Source of the DNA: CBDDKU01 sp965230375
GTDB taxonomy: Bacteria; Bacteroidota; Bacteroidia; Flavobacteriales_D; Cryomorphaceae
Direction: 5' to 3'
Assembly (NCBI GenBank): GCA_965230375.1
Contig: CBDDKU010000012.1
Span: forward strand, 282,872-346,871
DNA: 64,000 nucleotides
Both the position numbers and the translations under genes were made by a program. Positions 1-8,841 of the stretch are shown one piece after another; the first letter of the stretch is position 1; each line of letters starts with the position of its first letter. The notes beneath the pieces were generated by a model. That model had not been told where the DNA came from. It made no database searches and saw only the letters and a program-made list of their open reading frames with translations.

Positions 1-791
1 CCAAAATAGATTTCGTACAAAGAAATTAGGACGAGTCCGTTTCCAGGATCATCCACCAGAATAGACTCGTAAATAGCAATAGCACCTTCTAAATCACCAC
101 TCTTTTCTAGAATCTCAGCTTTCATGCCCTTGTAGCGCACTTCTTCAGGGTGAAGCTCGATAAGGCCTTCAATTTCCGCAAGCGCCGACTCGTAATCGCC
201 CATATCTACATAGAGCACTTGCTTTTGCAGGGTGATTTCTTCGTTTCGGCCAACCTGTTTTTCAAGGTCATCGTATAGCTTAATGGCTTCATCGTACTTG
301 CCTTGAGCTGAAAGAATATTTCCCAAAGTGAAGTAGTAGTCATAGGCCTCTGGGTGGTACTCCAAGAGCTTGGCAAAGATCTCAGCACTTTTGTCGAGCT
401 GGCGAAGTTCCGCGTAAACTTGACCCAAAAACTCGGCGAAGTAGATGTTTTCAGGATCGGCTTCAAATGCAGATTGAGCGTAGGGGAGCGCCGCTCCATA
501 GTTTCCCGAAAGGGCTTCGATCCGAGCAATTTCGAACTGAGTGGCAGCACTATTGGGGTCTATATCCAGGGCTTTTTTGTAGAGGTAAAGTGCCTCATTA
601 AAGTTTCCCAATACCTTCTGCTTTCCAGCGTCAATAAATACCGAAGTAAACAGTTGCTGATCTTGTTCTGATAAGCTGGTTTCACTTTGTGTTTGACTGT
701 CAGCGACTCCCTTTTGTGATTGACAAGAAAGAAGAAAAGACGCGGCAAAAATCCAAACTAATACTCGATATGTTCGGAGACCTTCTAGCAT
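1..791 (-). CDS. TPR lipoprotein, partial (C-terminus beyond left edge)
   Basis: The frame is open from an ATG at 791 to the window edge, about 263 codons. The N-terminus is a lipoprotein signal: a hydrophobic stretch ending in LLSC, with Cys23 as the expected lipidated residue. The rest reads as tandem tetratricopeptide repeats, with typical segments such as NFNEALYLYKKALDIDP and GKYDEAIKLYDDL, so a periplasmic protein-protein interaction scaffold on the outer or inner membrane is likely. The start overlaps the end of the nucleotidyltransferase gene by 7 bases (ATGCTAG), which implies translational coupling in a flippase-dut-nucleotidyltransferase-TPR operon. This order resembles a conserved Bacteroidota cluster that is often followed by a DUF4292 protein and an M23 peptidase, but those would lie outside the window. 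The specific partner is unknown. Confidence 0.85.
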   Translation of the reverse strand, partial: MLEGLRTYRVLVWIFAASFLLSCQSQKGVADSQTQSETSLSEQDQQLFTSVFIDAGKQKVLGNFNEALYLYKKALDIDPNSAATQFEIARIEALSGNYGAALPYAQSAFEADPENIYFAEFLGQVYAELRQLDKSAEIFAKLLEYHPEAYDYYFTLGNILSAQGKYDEAIKLYDDLEKQVGRNEEITLQKQVLYVDMGDYESALAEIEGLIELHPEEVRYKGMKAEILEKSGDLEGAIAIYESILVDDPGNGLVLISLYEIYF

Positions 792-1792
792 GATAGTTGG
801 TTGTAATCTCCAACATTGAGCTTCTTTTCGGTTCCAGTTACCTTGGCATGGTGTCCGATCATAGAATTGCTAGTCGATAGATTTGAGATACTCGTTTCAC
901 TTTGCACGATGGTGTTGTCAATGCGGCTTCGCTCAACTCGGGCATTTTTTCCTACTGAAACACCTGGACCAACAACCGACTCCCGAATTATAGCCCCTTC
1001 TCCGATAAAGCACGGATCTATGATTACCGCTTTTTCAATCGTTGCTGAATCAGCTATTTCAGACTTGGGGTACTTGATCTGAAGAACCTTGGAATTCGTT
1101 TCTATTGTGACATTTGGGTTTCCGCAGTCCATCCACTCTCCAACCTTTCCAGGGCTGAATTTTAACCCTTTTTGCGTCATGCGCAAAAGAGCATCTGGAA
1201 GCTGGTACTCACCGCCCTTCATCACATTGTTGTCCATGAGATACTGAATCTCTTCTGCCAACTTCTCACCATCCTTGAAGTAGTAAATACCAATCATGGC
1301 TAGGTCACTAACAAAGGTCTGAGGCTTTTCAACAAAGCCTGTGATATGGCCATCATCATCGAGCGTTACAACGCCAAAAGCCGATGGATCTTCAATTTGT
1401 TTCACCCACAACACGCCATCTTTCTCATTGTCGAGTTTGAAATCGGCAGTGAATAGGGTGTCGGCAAAGGCCACAATTGTGTTGCCTTTCAGTGCTTCTT
1501 TGGCACACCATATGGCATGAGCGGTTCCCAGTGCTTCATCCTGATAGGCGATCTTGCCTTTTGCACCGAGAGACTCTGCAACCGAAATCAGGTGCTTTTC
1601 AGCATCTTTCCCAAACCGACCAGTAACAAACACAATTTCGTCAATGGCATTGTCGGGAACTAAAGCGGCAATGTCTTCCACGAGGTGTTGCACAATTGGC
1701 TTTCCAGCTACTGGTACAAGTGGTTTCGGAATAGTAAGGGTATGAGGTCGCAGGCGTTTTCCCATGCCCGCCATCGGAATAATAATGTTCAT
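785..1792 (-). CDS. sugar-phosphate nucleotidyltransferase
   Basis: This 335-residue protein starts with the nucleotidyltransferase signature: MNIIIPMAGMGKRLRPHT followed by PKPLVPVAGKP, the nucleotide-binding Gly-rich loop and catalytic Lys region of RmlA/GlmU-type enzymes. It should transfer a nucleotidyl group from an NTP to a sugar 1-phosphate to make an NDP-sugar for surface polysaccharide or glycan synthesis. The C-terminal third (about residues 245-320) has the periodic Val/Ile/Gly pattern of a left-handed beta-helix (hexapeptide repeats), as in GlmU and mannose-1-phosphate guanylyltransferases. Substrate specificity (glucose, mannose or GlcNAc phosphate) cannot be read from the sequence. 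It lies 2 bases after dut and overlaps the TPR gene, so it is cotranscribed, probably with the flippase, which fits a glycan role. Confidence 0.9.
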   Translation of the reverse strand: MNIIIPMAGMGKRLRPHTLTIPKPLVPVAGKPIVQHLVEDIAALVPDNAIDEIVFVTGRFGKDAEKHLISVAESLGAKGKIAYQDEALGTAHAIWCAKEALKGNTIVAFADTLFTADFKLDNEKDGVLWVKQIEDPSAFGVVTLDDDGHITGFVEKPQTFVSDLAMIGIYYFKDGEKLAEEIQYLMDNNVMKGGEYQLPDALLRMTQKGLKFSPGKVGEWMDCGNPNVTIETNSKVLQIKYPKSEIADSATIEKAVIIDPCFIGEGAIIRESVVGPGVSVGKNARVERSRIDNTIVQSETSISNLSTSNSMIGHHAKVTGTEKKLNVGDYNQLSC

Positions 1793-1794
1793 GC

Positions 1795-2238
1795 TTAGAT
1801 CTTGCTTTTTCCAGTGCTGCCAAACCCTCCTTCACCACGCTGGGTAGAAGAGAGCTCTTCAACTTCATTAAATTCTACTTTTTCAAATTTGGCAACAACC
1901 ATTTGAGCAATGCGTTCTCCATCACTGATAGTCACGCTTTTGTTCGACAAATTTACCAATAAAACTTTCACTTCACCCCGATAGTCCGCGTCAATGGTAC
2001 CCGGCGAATTCAAAACAGAAAGCCCCTGTTTATAGGCCAGACCGCTTCTGGGTCTAATTTGTGCTTCCGTTCCTTCGGGGAGAGCCATGTACAACCCTGT
2101 GGGCACCAAGGTGCGCTCGAGTGGTTCTAGCGTAATGGGGTCGTCGGTGTTGGCATATAGATCTACTCCAGCACTCAGTGGAGTGGCGTATTTAGGAGCA
2201 GGGTGCTTTGATTTATTGATTAGCTCAACTTTTGTCAT
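1795..2238 (-). CDS. dut: dUTP diphosphatase
   Basis: This 147-residue protein matches the trimeric dUTPase family in length and in all five motifs: AGVDLYA (motif 1, near 23-29), PRSG (motif 2, near 63-66), GTIDADYRGEV (motif 3, near 80-90), RIAQMVV (motif 4, near 109-115) and RGEGGFGSTG (motif 5, near 134-143). The motif 3 Asp activates water and the motif 5 Gly-rich tail closes over the nucleotide. The enzyme hydrolyses dUTP to dUMP and pyrophosphate in the cytosol, which keeps uracil out of DNA and supplies thymidylate synthase. The ATG overlaps the flippase stop codon (ATGA, 2235-2238), so the two are translationally coupled although functionally unrelated. That gene order recurs in Flavobacteriia. 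Confidence 0.97.
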   Translation of the reverse strand: MTKVELINKSKHPAPKYATPLSAGVDLYANTDDPITLEPLERTLVPTGLYMALPEGTEAQIRPRSGLAYKQGLSVLNSPGTIDADYRGEVKVLLVNLSNKSVTISDGERIAQMVVAKFEKVEFNEVEELSSTQRGEGGFGSTGKSKI

Positions 2239-3713
2239 TGTGCTTTTGAGATTGTTTTTTCAGAGGTCCAAATATACGCGGCGTATATCCCTACAAAAAG
2301 GATACCCGAGAGATATTTAACCCACATGTTATCTTGAAGAAATTGGTGAATAATCACCAGGCCAAGTGCGAGCCCGACATACTTGAAAATCGCTTTGAAA
2401 TCGTAGGGTATAGGGTGATGTTTTCGGCTTAGTGCGAATGATGTAACCAACATGGCAACATAGGCTGCCAGTGTAGCCCAGGCGGACCCAAAATAACCGA
2501 TTCGCGGAACAAGGATTACATTTAGCAATACGGTAATTCCAGCCCCTACAAATGCAATCACAGCACCGTACTTGGTTTTGTCCCCGAGCTTGTACCAGAA
2601 CGATAGATTGAAGACAGCTCCAAAGCAAAGGTATGCAGCCAAAAGAATGGGAATGACGCCTTTTCCCGTTCTGAACTCAGGACCAACCAAAAGAAGAGCA
2701 ACGTCCAGAAAGCACATGAGTGCAAGGCTGATCAGGGAGCCGACAATAACATAGTACTTCATGATATCGGCCTGAGTTTTTTTCTCGTTATCCTGACCGA
2801 AGAGGCTAAAAACAAAGGGTTCGGCAGCAAATCGATAAGCTTGAATGGCTATGCTGAGTAGCATAGCCACCTTATAGCAAGCCCCGTAAATAGCCAATTC
2901 TACGCGAGCAGCTTCCTCGCTCAAACCGGAGAGTTCAGTGAAAAAGGCACGGTCGAATGTTTCATTGATAATCCCACCTACGCCCAAAAGTAACAAGGGC
3001 AAGGTATAGGGCATGAGCTTTTTGAATAAGGCGAAACTCCATCCATTTTTAATGCCGCCGATCCATGGAAGAAGTAATACAAACTTCAATGCGCTTGCTA
3101 CCAGGTTAGAAATGAAAATGTACCCTATACCAAAGGATGGGTTATAAATACTTGCGATAAAACCGTGGCCAAATCCATTTTCTTCGATGGCGTAGGGGCA
3201 ATAAAGAAGAAAGAAGAGGTTTAAGCCGATGTAAGTAAAAATGCTGATGAGGTTAATCGCGGCAAAAGGAATGGCTTTATCGAGCATGCGAAGTCGAGCC
3301 AATGGTATGGCGCAGAGCACATCAAGAGCAACGATTAGAGTGAAGTACAATATGTACTCAGGGTGACCAGAATAATGCAAGGCATCAGAAACACCTTCCA
3401 GATTCATCCAAATCAACCCTACAAACAAGGCGGTAGTTGTGAGAATGGAAATAAAGGCAGTGCTGAAGACGGTGTCTCTTTCTGTCTCCGACGTGGCTTT
3501 GCTCCCAAAACGGAAGAAAGTAGTCTCCATGCCATATGTCAGGATGACGATAGCGAAAGCTACCCATGCGTAGAGCTCTGTAACCACACCGTACTCTTCT
3601 CTGAGAAAAACACGCGTGTAGAGTGGGGTAAGAAGGAATGTCATCACCCTTCCCAGGATACTACTCACACCGTAGATTGCTGTCTGGCCAGCAAGTTTGC
3701 GCAATGGGCTCAT
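2235..3713 (-). CDS. oligosaccharide flippase family membrane protein
   Basis: This protein of about 492 residues is almost entirely hydrophobic with about 12-14 predicted membrane helices, the size and pattern of Wzx/MurJ-like (MATE/MOP superfamily) polysaccharide flippases. The N-terminus, MSPLRKLAGQTAIYGVSS followed by LGRVMTFLLTPLYTRVF, is typical of Bacteroidota 'lipopolysaccharide biosynthesis protein' members. It is expected to move lipid-linked sugars across the inner membrane. I chose the ATG at 3713; a TTG one codon upstream also keeps the frame open. It follows the enoyl-CoA hydratase by about a dozen bases and overlaps dut by 4. The nearby nucleotidyltransferase supports a role in glycan assembly, but the substrate is unknown. 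Confidence 0.9.
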   Translation of the reverse strand: MSPLRKLAGQTAIYGVSSILGRVMTFLLTPLYTRVFLREEYGVVTELYAWVAFAIVILTYGMETTFFRFGSKATSETERDTVFSTAFISILTTTALFVGLIWMNLEGVSDALHYSGHPEYILYFTLIVALDVLCAIPLARLRMLDKAIPFAAINLISIFTYIGLNLFFLLYCPYAIEENGFGHGFIASIYNPSFGIGYIFISNLVASALKFVLLLPWIGGIKNGWSFALFKKLMPYTLPLLLLGVGGIINETFDRAFFTELSGLSEEAARVELAIYGACYKVAMLLSIAIQAYRFAAEPFVFSLFGQDNEKKTQADIMKYYVIVGSLISLALMCFLDVALLLVGPEFRTGKGVIPILLAAYLCFGAVFNLSFWYKLGDKTKYGAVIAFVGAGITVLLNVILVPRIGYFGSAWATLAAYVAMLVTSFALSRKHHPIPYDFKAIFKYVGLALGLVIIHQFLQDNMWVKYLSGILFVGIYAAYIWTSEKTISKAQ

Positions 3714-3725
3714 CAAACAGGAGAA

Positions 3726-4508
3726 TTACCTCCCCTCAAAATTTGGTTTTCTTTTCTCGAGAAACGCTGTCGTTCCTTCTTTGAAGTCAGCCGTTCCAAA
3801 GCATGAACCGAAGGCTTCGATTTCTACAGCGTATCCATCCACATTTTCAGCGAACTGAGCGTTTACCGCTCTAATTCCGGCAGCGATGGCTGTTGGAGAA
3901 TTTCCAGCGATTTGTCCTGCAATCTCGCGACACTTGTCCAGCAGGCCTTCAGGGCTGGTCATGTGATTGATCAAGCCCATTTGGAGAGCGTCAGCAGCTT
4001 TGATCATTTTGGCTGTGGCGATAAGCTCTATGGCTCGTCCCTTACCGATAAACTGGGCTAAGCGTTGGGTTCCCCCATACCCGGGAATAACACCAAGCGA
4101 AACTTCAGGGAGACCCATTCGGGCATTGTCTGAAGCTACCCGAATGTGGCAGCTCATAGCAAGCTCCAATCCTCCACCCAGTGCAAATCCATTGACGGCA
4201 GCAATAACAGGTGTTCCCATGGCTTCAATGGCATTGAACAAGAGATCATGTCCTTTGGCACTTAACTTTGCTCCCTGTTCTTTATCAAAGTGGGCAAACT
4301 CAGAGATGTCAGCACCTGCTACAAAGGCTTTTTCTCCTTCTCCGGTGAGAATAACAGCTCGAACCGATGAGTCAACTTCAGCAGCACTCATAGCATCGGA
4401 GAGCTCTTGAATAGTCTCCTTGTTGAGCGCGTTTAATTTTGATGGACGATTTATTGTGATCAGGCGAATGGCGCCTTCGTTTTCAATTTTGATATTCTTT
4501 CCTTCCAT
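3726..4508 (-). CDS. enoyl-CoA hydratase/isomerase (crotonase family)
   Basis: This 260-residue soluble protein has the full crotonase fold. The oxyanion-hole segments are AFVAGADISE (61-70) and NGFALGGGLELAMSC (106-120). Both catalytic glutamates of true hydratases are present: Glu115 in GGGLELA and Glu135 in GLPEVSLG. It should add water to trans-2-enoyl-CoA to give 3-hydroxyacyl-CoA, in fatty acid beta-oxidation or a related degradative route. The length matches mono-functional crotonase-type enzymes (about 260). No thiolase or dehydrogenase gene is adjacent, so the pathway cannot be fixed from context. It is the first gene of the minus-strand group ending at the left edge; a -7-like element lies just upstream. 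Confidence 0.93.
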   Translation of the reverse strand: MEGKNIKIENEGAIRLITINRPSKLNALNKETIQELSDAMSAAEVDSSVRAVILTGEGEKAFVAGADISEFAHFDKEQGAKLSAKGHDLLFNAIEAMGTPVIAAVNGFALGGGLELAMSCHIRVASDNARMGLPEVSLGVIPGYGGTQRLAQFIGKGRAIELIATAKMIKAADALQMGLINHMTSPEGLLDKCREIAGQIAGNSPTAIAAGIRAVNAQFAENVDGYAVEIEAFGSCFGTADFKEGTTAFLEKRKPNFEGR

Positions 4509-4520
4509 GAGACTTGTTTA

Positions 4521-4534
4521 GCTACAAATGTAGC
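4521..4534 (-). promoter_or_regulatory. putative -7 element with inverted repeat, enoyl-CoA hydratase gene
   Basis: On the minus strand TACATTTG (4525-4532) matches the Bacteroidota -7 consensus TAnnTTTG, 16 bases before the ATG. It lies inside the palindrome GCTACAAATGTAGC (4521-4534, six-base arms). No convincing -33 TTTG lies about 20 bases upstream. Whether the palindrome is an operator or chance is unknown. Confidence 0.4.
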
Positions 4535-4600
4535 TTTACTCGAATGGATTCGGCTTGCTGCAAAAGATAAAAATCCATAAACGAATGTGACTTACGCAGA

Positions 4601-7600
4601 CTAATCTCCTTTTGGCATCCAAACGAAAAAGGAAGTATCACTCGAACCGATCGATTCAAACCAGATTTTTCCGCCACTCTGCTCCACAATATTCTTTGAT
4701 AGCGCAAGGCCGAGCCCCATACCACCCGACTTGGTTGTAAAGTTGGGCATGAAAATACGCTGCCGATCTTCTAGAGCAATCCCTTTTCCATTATCTGAGA
4801 CGCTTGTCTGGTAGCCGCCTTCGAACTCTTTCAAGTCAATGCGAATCACTCTGTGGGACTGGCCATCAGTCGCCTGAATAGCGTTTTTAATGAGGTTGTT
4901 GAATACGCGAAGCATCTGCTCTTTGTCGGCCATGATGAATGCCTGGGTGATAGAGCCAAAGTCGGCGTGGATGTTGATCTTCTCGAATTTATCGTAGAGC
5001 CCTACAGCCGAGTCAAGCAGGTGAACCAGGTCAACTTTTGTCTCTTGGGCCTTTGGCATTTGTGCAAAGTTTGAGAAGGCATTGGCAATTCCCGTCAGTG
5101 TATCTATTTGCTGGATGAGCTGTTTTGAGATCTTTTCAATTCGCTCTTCGTCAACCTGTCCACCATTAGACAGACTGCGCTCGAGGTATTGAATGTTGAG
5201 TTTCATGGGAGTCAAAGGGTTTTTGATCTCATGAGCTACCTGCTTAGCCATTTCGCGCCAAGCCGATTCACGCTCAGACTGGGCCAGCAAAGCGGCGTTG
5301 TTTTCTAGTTCGGCAACCTTATCGTTGTACGCATGAACAAGCCTTCCGATTTCATCCGTTCCAGAGTATGCAATCAACCTATTGGCTTTTCCGAGCTCGA
5401 TTCCTTGCAAGTTTTCTCTGATTGCTCGCAATGGAGCTGTGATCCATTGTGCCGTATACAGGCCGAAAAGAATAGAGAGCAAGAAGAGCAGCACGAAAAC
5501 ATTTACAACGGCAATGAGAAAGCTCGAAATCTCGTTTTCGAGTTCGGTTTGCTTCGCAAAATAGGGCAGGTTAACGTAGGCGAGCAACTCTCCTCGGTCG
5601 TTGTAGAAAGGAGCGTATCCCGAGAGATAAGCCATTCGACCTACCTTCTCCTGATTGATGAATTCGACTTGATCGAGGTAACGCAAATGCGTATACGCTT
5701 CCGGGTGAATCTTTCTCGAAATCAGACCTTCATTAAACATTCTCATTTGGCTTGAAGCCAATAAGAGTCCATCTGGACTGTATATGTTTATGTCGGTAAA
5801 GAAGATGAAGGAAAACTGCGAAAGAAGCCTGTTCAAGTAGTCGATCATGTCGTAGTTGATCTGCTCTTCTTCTCCGAGTTTGTGCCCTAGCTCCATGAGT
5901 ATGGACTGCATTTTCTCACTAATCTGACTTTGATTCTTCTCCGTATACTTTTCTCTAATAAAATACTGCGTGGCAAATGTGAAGAGGAGTAGGCTCGTAA
6001 GAGTCAATATGACCAGAAGACCTTGGACTTTTTGATTAAGGTTTACTGTGAAGGAAGACCTTCCCAGAACGATGTTTTTAATTGCGAGTAGGAGTACAAA
6101 CAGAGAGCCAAATATAGCACAGAGATAACTCAGGGTAGTGGCTTTGTCAAGGGGGCTTTTAAGTTCTTTTGACAAGACCAGAAGAGTGTTTTGATCGACG
6201 CGTGATACGAGGTGTTCATACCCGCGTTTTTTCAAGAACTCTTGACTTTCATAGATGTCATCGAAATTGCCCGGGTGCGATTGATAAGGGTAGCGCCCTC
6301 TACTGCTGATAAGTTTGCCATATGCATACCGAGCAGTGGCATAGTTCTCAGAAATATGAGTGGTTTGAAACCCTTCGTCTATTAGAAGGGAAGGAAAGCC
6401 GAGTTGCTGAGGAAAGAGTTTGGATGAGAGTTCGATAACAATAAATCCATCCGGCGCTTCGCTCAGGCTGTAATGCAAAGGAACGATGGCAATATAGGTC
6501 ACCAAATCTTCGGTGTTGAACATAAAATAAAGTTGTTCAACCAGTTCTGTTGGTTCACCATATGTCTCAATTTTCTGGCGTACATCCCTGAAGGTTTTGG
6601 GCCTTACAGATGGCAGCTTTCCCCAAACTGTACTGTCGGCTTCATAGGCAAAGATTTCAACGTCATACCGACTCCAGTAGCCGTTGAAGTATCTCGATGA
6701 AATAAATCCTTGGAGTGTTTCTCTAGAATGAAGGTCATTCTCTTCAAATACGTTTCTAATCTCTGGGTCTTTGGCTAGCCTGCTTGCTAAATCTTCAAAA
6801 AGGATTTCGGCTACAGGGTCATCATCTACAGCTAGCTTTTCCGCAAACACCTTGCGCTGGGCGTGCTCTCTGGATGAGCTATACTTGATAAAGCTATGTG
6901 ACCCAAGGGCTGCAAAAAAGACGATCCCCAAGATGATTCCACCAAAGTTTCTCCCCTCGACCCGAAGAAAAATTCGAAAGTAAAACAAGGCCAGAATTAA
7001 AGCTATGGGCCACAAAACATAGATCAGGTCGACAATTCCCAGATAGTGATTTACGAGTATCCAAAAAAGGGCCGTTACTGACAGCATTAGTCCGAGCTGC
7101 ACAACTGTATATTCACTGCTCCCAATTGCCTTAGCCAGGCCATCAAAGAGTTTGAAACATGAGTAGTAGAGTAGCCCCATTGCGAGGATACCGACAAAGC
7201 TGAAGGCATTCAGAGCCGTAATACTGTTGATTTCAAAAGGAATACTGGAGTGAATAACGAGTCCCTTCAAGAGATAGTTCACATACATTGAACATGCCAG
7301 AAGAGTGGCCAGAACAAGAACATGAAGGACTCGGGTCAGTGTTGAAGGCTTTTTTAACGAGCGCTCGAAAAGCCTCGAAAGAACCAAACTCGACAATAGA
7401 ATTAGCGCACTATTGATCAACATGTCGGCCAAGCTAGGCCATCCAGCTGATGATGCATAGACGGTAGGGCTGAACAAGTCGAATGCCGTAACGTACGATG
7501 GCCATCCACTGTGGAGCGAAATAACTCTCAGTACAAAGATGACCAACACGAAGGCAAGTGAATAGACGGGGTGGTATTTTGGTCTACGGAGGAGAAGTCT

Positions 7601-8281
7601 AAATAATGCCCACAAGATCAGAAGAGCACCAACTATTGCCAGCGAAATGTGAATGAGAGCTTTAAAAAATGACTGCGTGGGGTTCTCGTAAAAGCTCAGA
7701 TAAAAAGATTGATGGTCTGCCTTGAGTTTTACCCCACCAACCACTTTTTCAGTGTGAATATCGTTAAGCCAAGGAAGATCAAAGCCTTTTCTAAAACCGT
7801 TGTCCAGAAAAGAATTGTCGTAAGGAAAAGTCTTCTTTATCTGGATGGCTCCAAGGTATTCATCTCGGCCGTTAGTGAGGTAAATAAGCCTATACCACCC
7901 GTTCTCAAAACGGTAAAGCTCAGTTCCTTTAGACGCGATTTCCTTAAGGTTGGCAGGAGAGACTGCATTGTGAGACCAGAGAACAAGATCATTATTGTGG
8001 TAAGCAGCAATAAGAATTCCTTCATCTTCGAAAATCTGTTGATAAAACTGATTGTTTTCGAGTTGTACTCTTTTGGCCCCTTTAGCAAGAATTTGCGACT
8101 GTGTGTTTTTGATGAGATTGATTGTGCGGTCAGTTCTTTCATCCAAACACTTCGCAAAATTTTCGCTGCTTTTAATTTTATCAATCGGTCTTTCTACTTG
8201 CTCAGCGAAGAACTCCGCACCTAAGACGAGGGCAAGCCCTATTAGGAGAGCAACCAGAGAATACTTCGACAAGTTTACCAT
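4601..8281 (-). CDS. large multi-sensor membrane histidine kinase (NtrY-like)
   Basis: This 1226-residue protein has an N-terminal membrane helix (about 6-26), a periplasmic region to about 205, then a cluster of about eight membrane helices (about 208-470). A second extracytoplasmic region, two more helices, a third sensor region and a last helix (near 945-965) follow, then a HAMP linker. The C-terminal kinase is complete: H-box AHEIKNPLTPMKLN with phospho-acceptor His1017, N-box NNLIKNAIQAT, G1 box DNGKG and G2 box GGMGLGLAL. It should autophosphorylate and pass phosphate to a response regulator, but none is encoded beside it. The kinase core resembles NtrY and other HPK4 kinases, with the proline in the H-box (HEIKNPLTP). 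It is far longer than the usual 450-750 residues. The signal sensed is unknown. Confidence 0.92.
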   Translation of the reverse strand: MVNLSKYSLVALLIGLALVLGAEFFAEQVERPIDKIKSSENFAKCLDERTDRTINLIKNTQSQILAKGAKRVQLENNQFYQQIFEDEGILIAAYHNNDLVLWSHNAVSPANLKEIASKGTELYRFENGWYRLIYLTNGRDEYLGAIQIKKTFPYDNSFLDNGFRKGFDLPWLNDIHTEKVVGGVKLKADHQSFYLSFYENPTQSFFKALIHISLAIVGALLILWALFRLLLRRPKYHPVYSLAFVLVIFVLRVISLHSGWPSYVTAFDLFSPTVYASSAGWPSLADMLINSALILLSSLVLSRLFERSLKKPSTLTRVLHVLVLATLLACSMYVNYLLKGLVIHSSIPFEINSITALNAFSFVGILAMGLLYYSCFKLFDGLAKAIGSSEYTVVQLGLMLSVTALFWILVNHYLGIVDLIYVLWPIALILALFYFRIFLRVEGRNFGGIILGIVFFAALGSHSFIKYSSSREHAQRKVFAEKLAVDDDPVAEILFEDLASRLAKDPEIRNVFEENDLHSRETLQGFISSRYFNGYWSRYDVEIFAYEADSTVWGKLPSVRPKTFRDVRQKIETYGEPTELVEQLYFMFNTEDLVTYIAIVPLHYSLSEAPDGFIVIELSSKLFPQQLGFPSLLIDEGFQTTHISENYATARYAYGKLISSRGRYPYQSHPGNFDDIYESQEFLKKRGYEHLVSRVDQNTLLVLSKELKSPLDKATTLSYLCAIFGSLFVLLLAIKNIVLGRSSFTVNLNQKVQGLLVILTLTSLLLFTFATQYFIREKYTEKNQSQISEKMQSILMELGHKLGEEEQINYDMIDYLNRLLSQFSFIFFTDINIYSPDGLLLASSQMRMFNEGLISRKIHPEAYTHLRYLDQVEFINQEKVGRMAYLSGYAPFYNDRGELLAYVNLPYFAKQTELENEISSFLIAVVNVFVLLFLLSILFGLYTAQWITAPLRAIRENLQGIELGKANRLIAYSGTDEIGRLVHAYNDKVAELENNAALLAQSERESAWREMAKQVAHEIKNPLTPMKLNIQYLERSLSNGGQVDEERIEKISKQLIQQIDTLTGIANAFSNFAQMPKAQETKVDLVHLLDSAVGLYDKFEKINIHADFGSITQAFIMADKEQMLRVFNNLIKNAIQATDGQSHRVIRIDLKEFEGGYQTSVSDNGKGIALEDRQRIFMPNFTTKSGGMGLGLALSKNIVEQSGGKIWFESIGSSDTSFFVWMPKGD

Positions 8282-8841
8282 AAGCCAGAATCACAGCAGA
8301 AAGTGAGCCAAAATAGTGAATGAAACTGAGAGAGGGATAGGAATGAGAAAATGGTGAAGGGAAGTCCAAAATTTAAGGGTTTCGACCAGCGCGATCAAAA
8401 CATGCCTTATTATTGGAAAGCTAAAACCTAAAAATTTTAGTTCGTCGACCAATTTCAGCTTTGGTCTATTCTGATCGGGTGTTTGCAGACGAGAAGCTGT
8501 CTATGTGTCTAAAAATTATAGGGTTATTTGGGTGCTTACATTTCGACGAAATCTATTGACAAGGCATATGTATGGTCTTACATTCGCAGCGTTAAAATTC
8601 TGACTGGTGTTGTTTTAACAATAACCCATATTCAGGAAGTAGCTGATGTATAATTTATTGGCGCTGCTCAAAGTCTGAATATCACTCAGGATTCACAACC
8701 AATTAGCCGACTGGCATCAAATGTTTAGATGCAATGGATTATCAACTATTATGAGAATAATGTTTGATTCCAAGTGGCCGAGCCTTGTGTTTCCAGGGTA
8801 TTGACTATTGATAGGCTGTTTTGTATCGCCGCATTTCAGAT
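8282..8841. other. 560-base intergenic region without a recognisable gene
   Basis: This gap separates two divergently transcribed genes (histidine kinase, minus; metalloprotease, plus). The longest ATG frames I found by reading are about 10-12 codons (for example from 8647). I see no tRNA, no terminator hairpin and no clear TAnnTTTG element. It presumably holds the promoters of both neighbours and is visibly more AT-rich and less structured than the flanks. A decayed gene or an untranslated RNA cannot be excluded. Confidence 0.6.

Noticed and set aside
3363..3806. 147-codon frame across the flippase/enoyl-CoA hydratase boundary
   Set aside because: Antisense to two real genes and without a domain.
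7709..8224. 171-codon open frame antisense to the large histidine kinase
   Set aside because: It lies wholly inside a strongly supported gene, has no recognisable domain and no promoter; a shadow frame.
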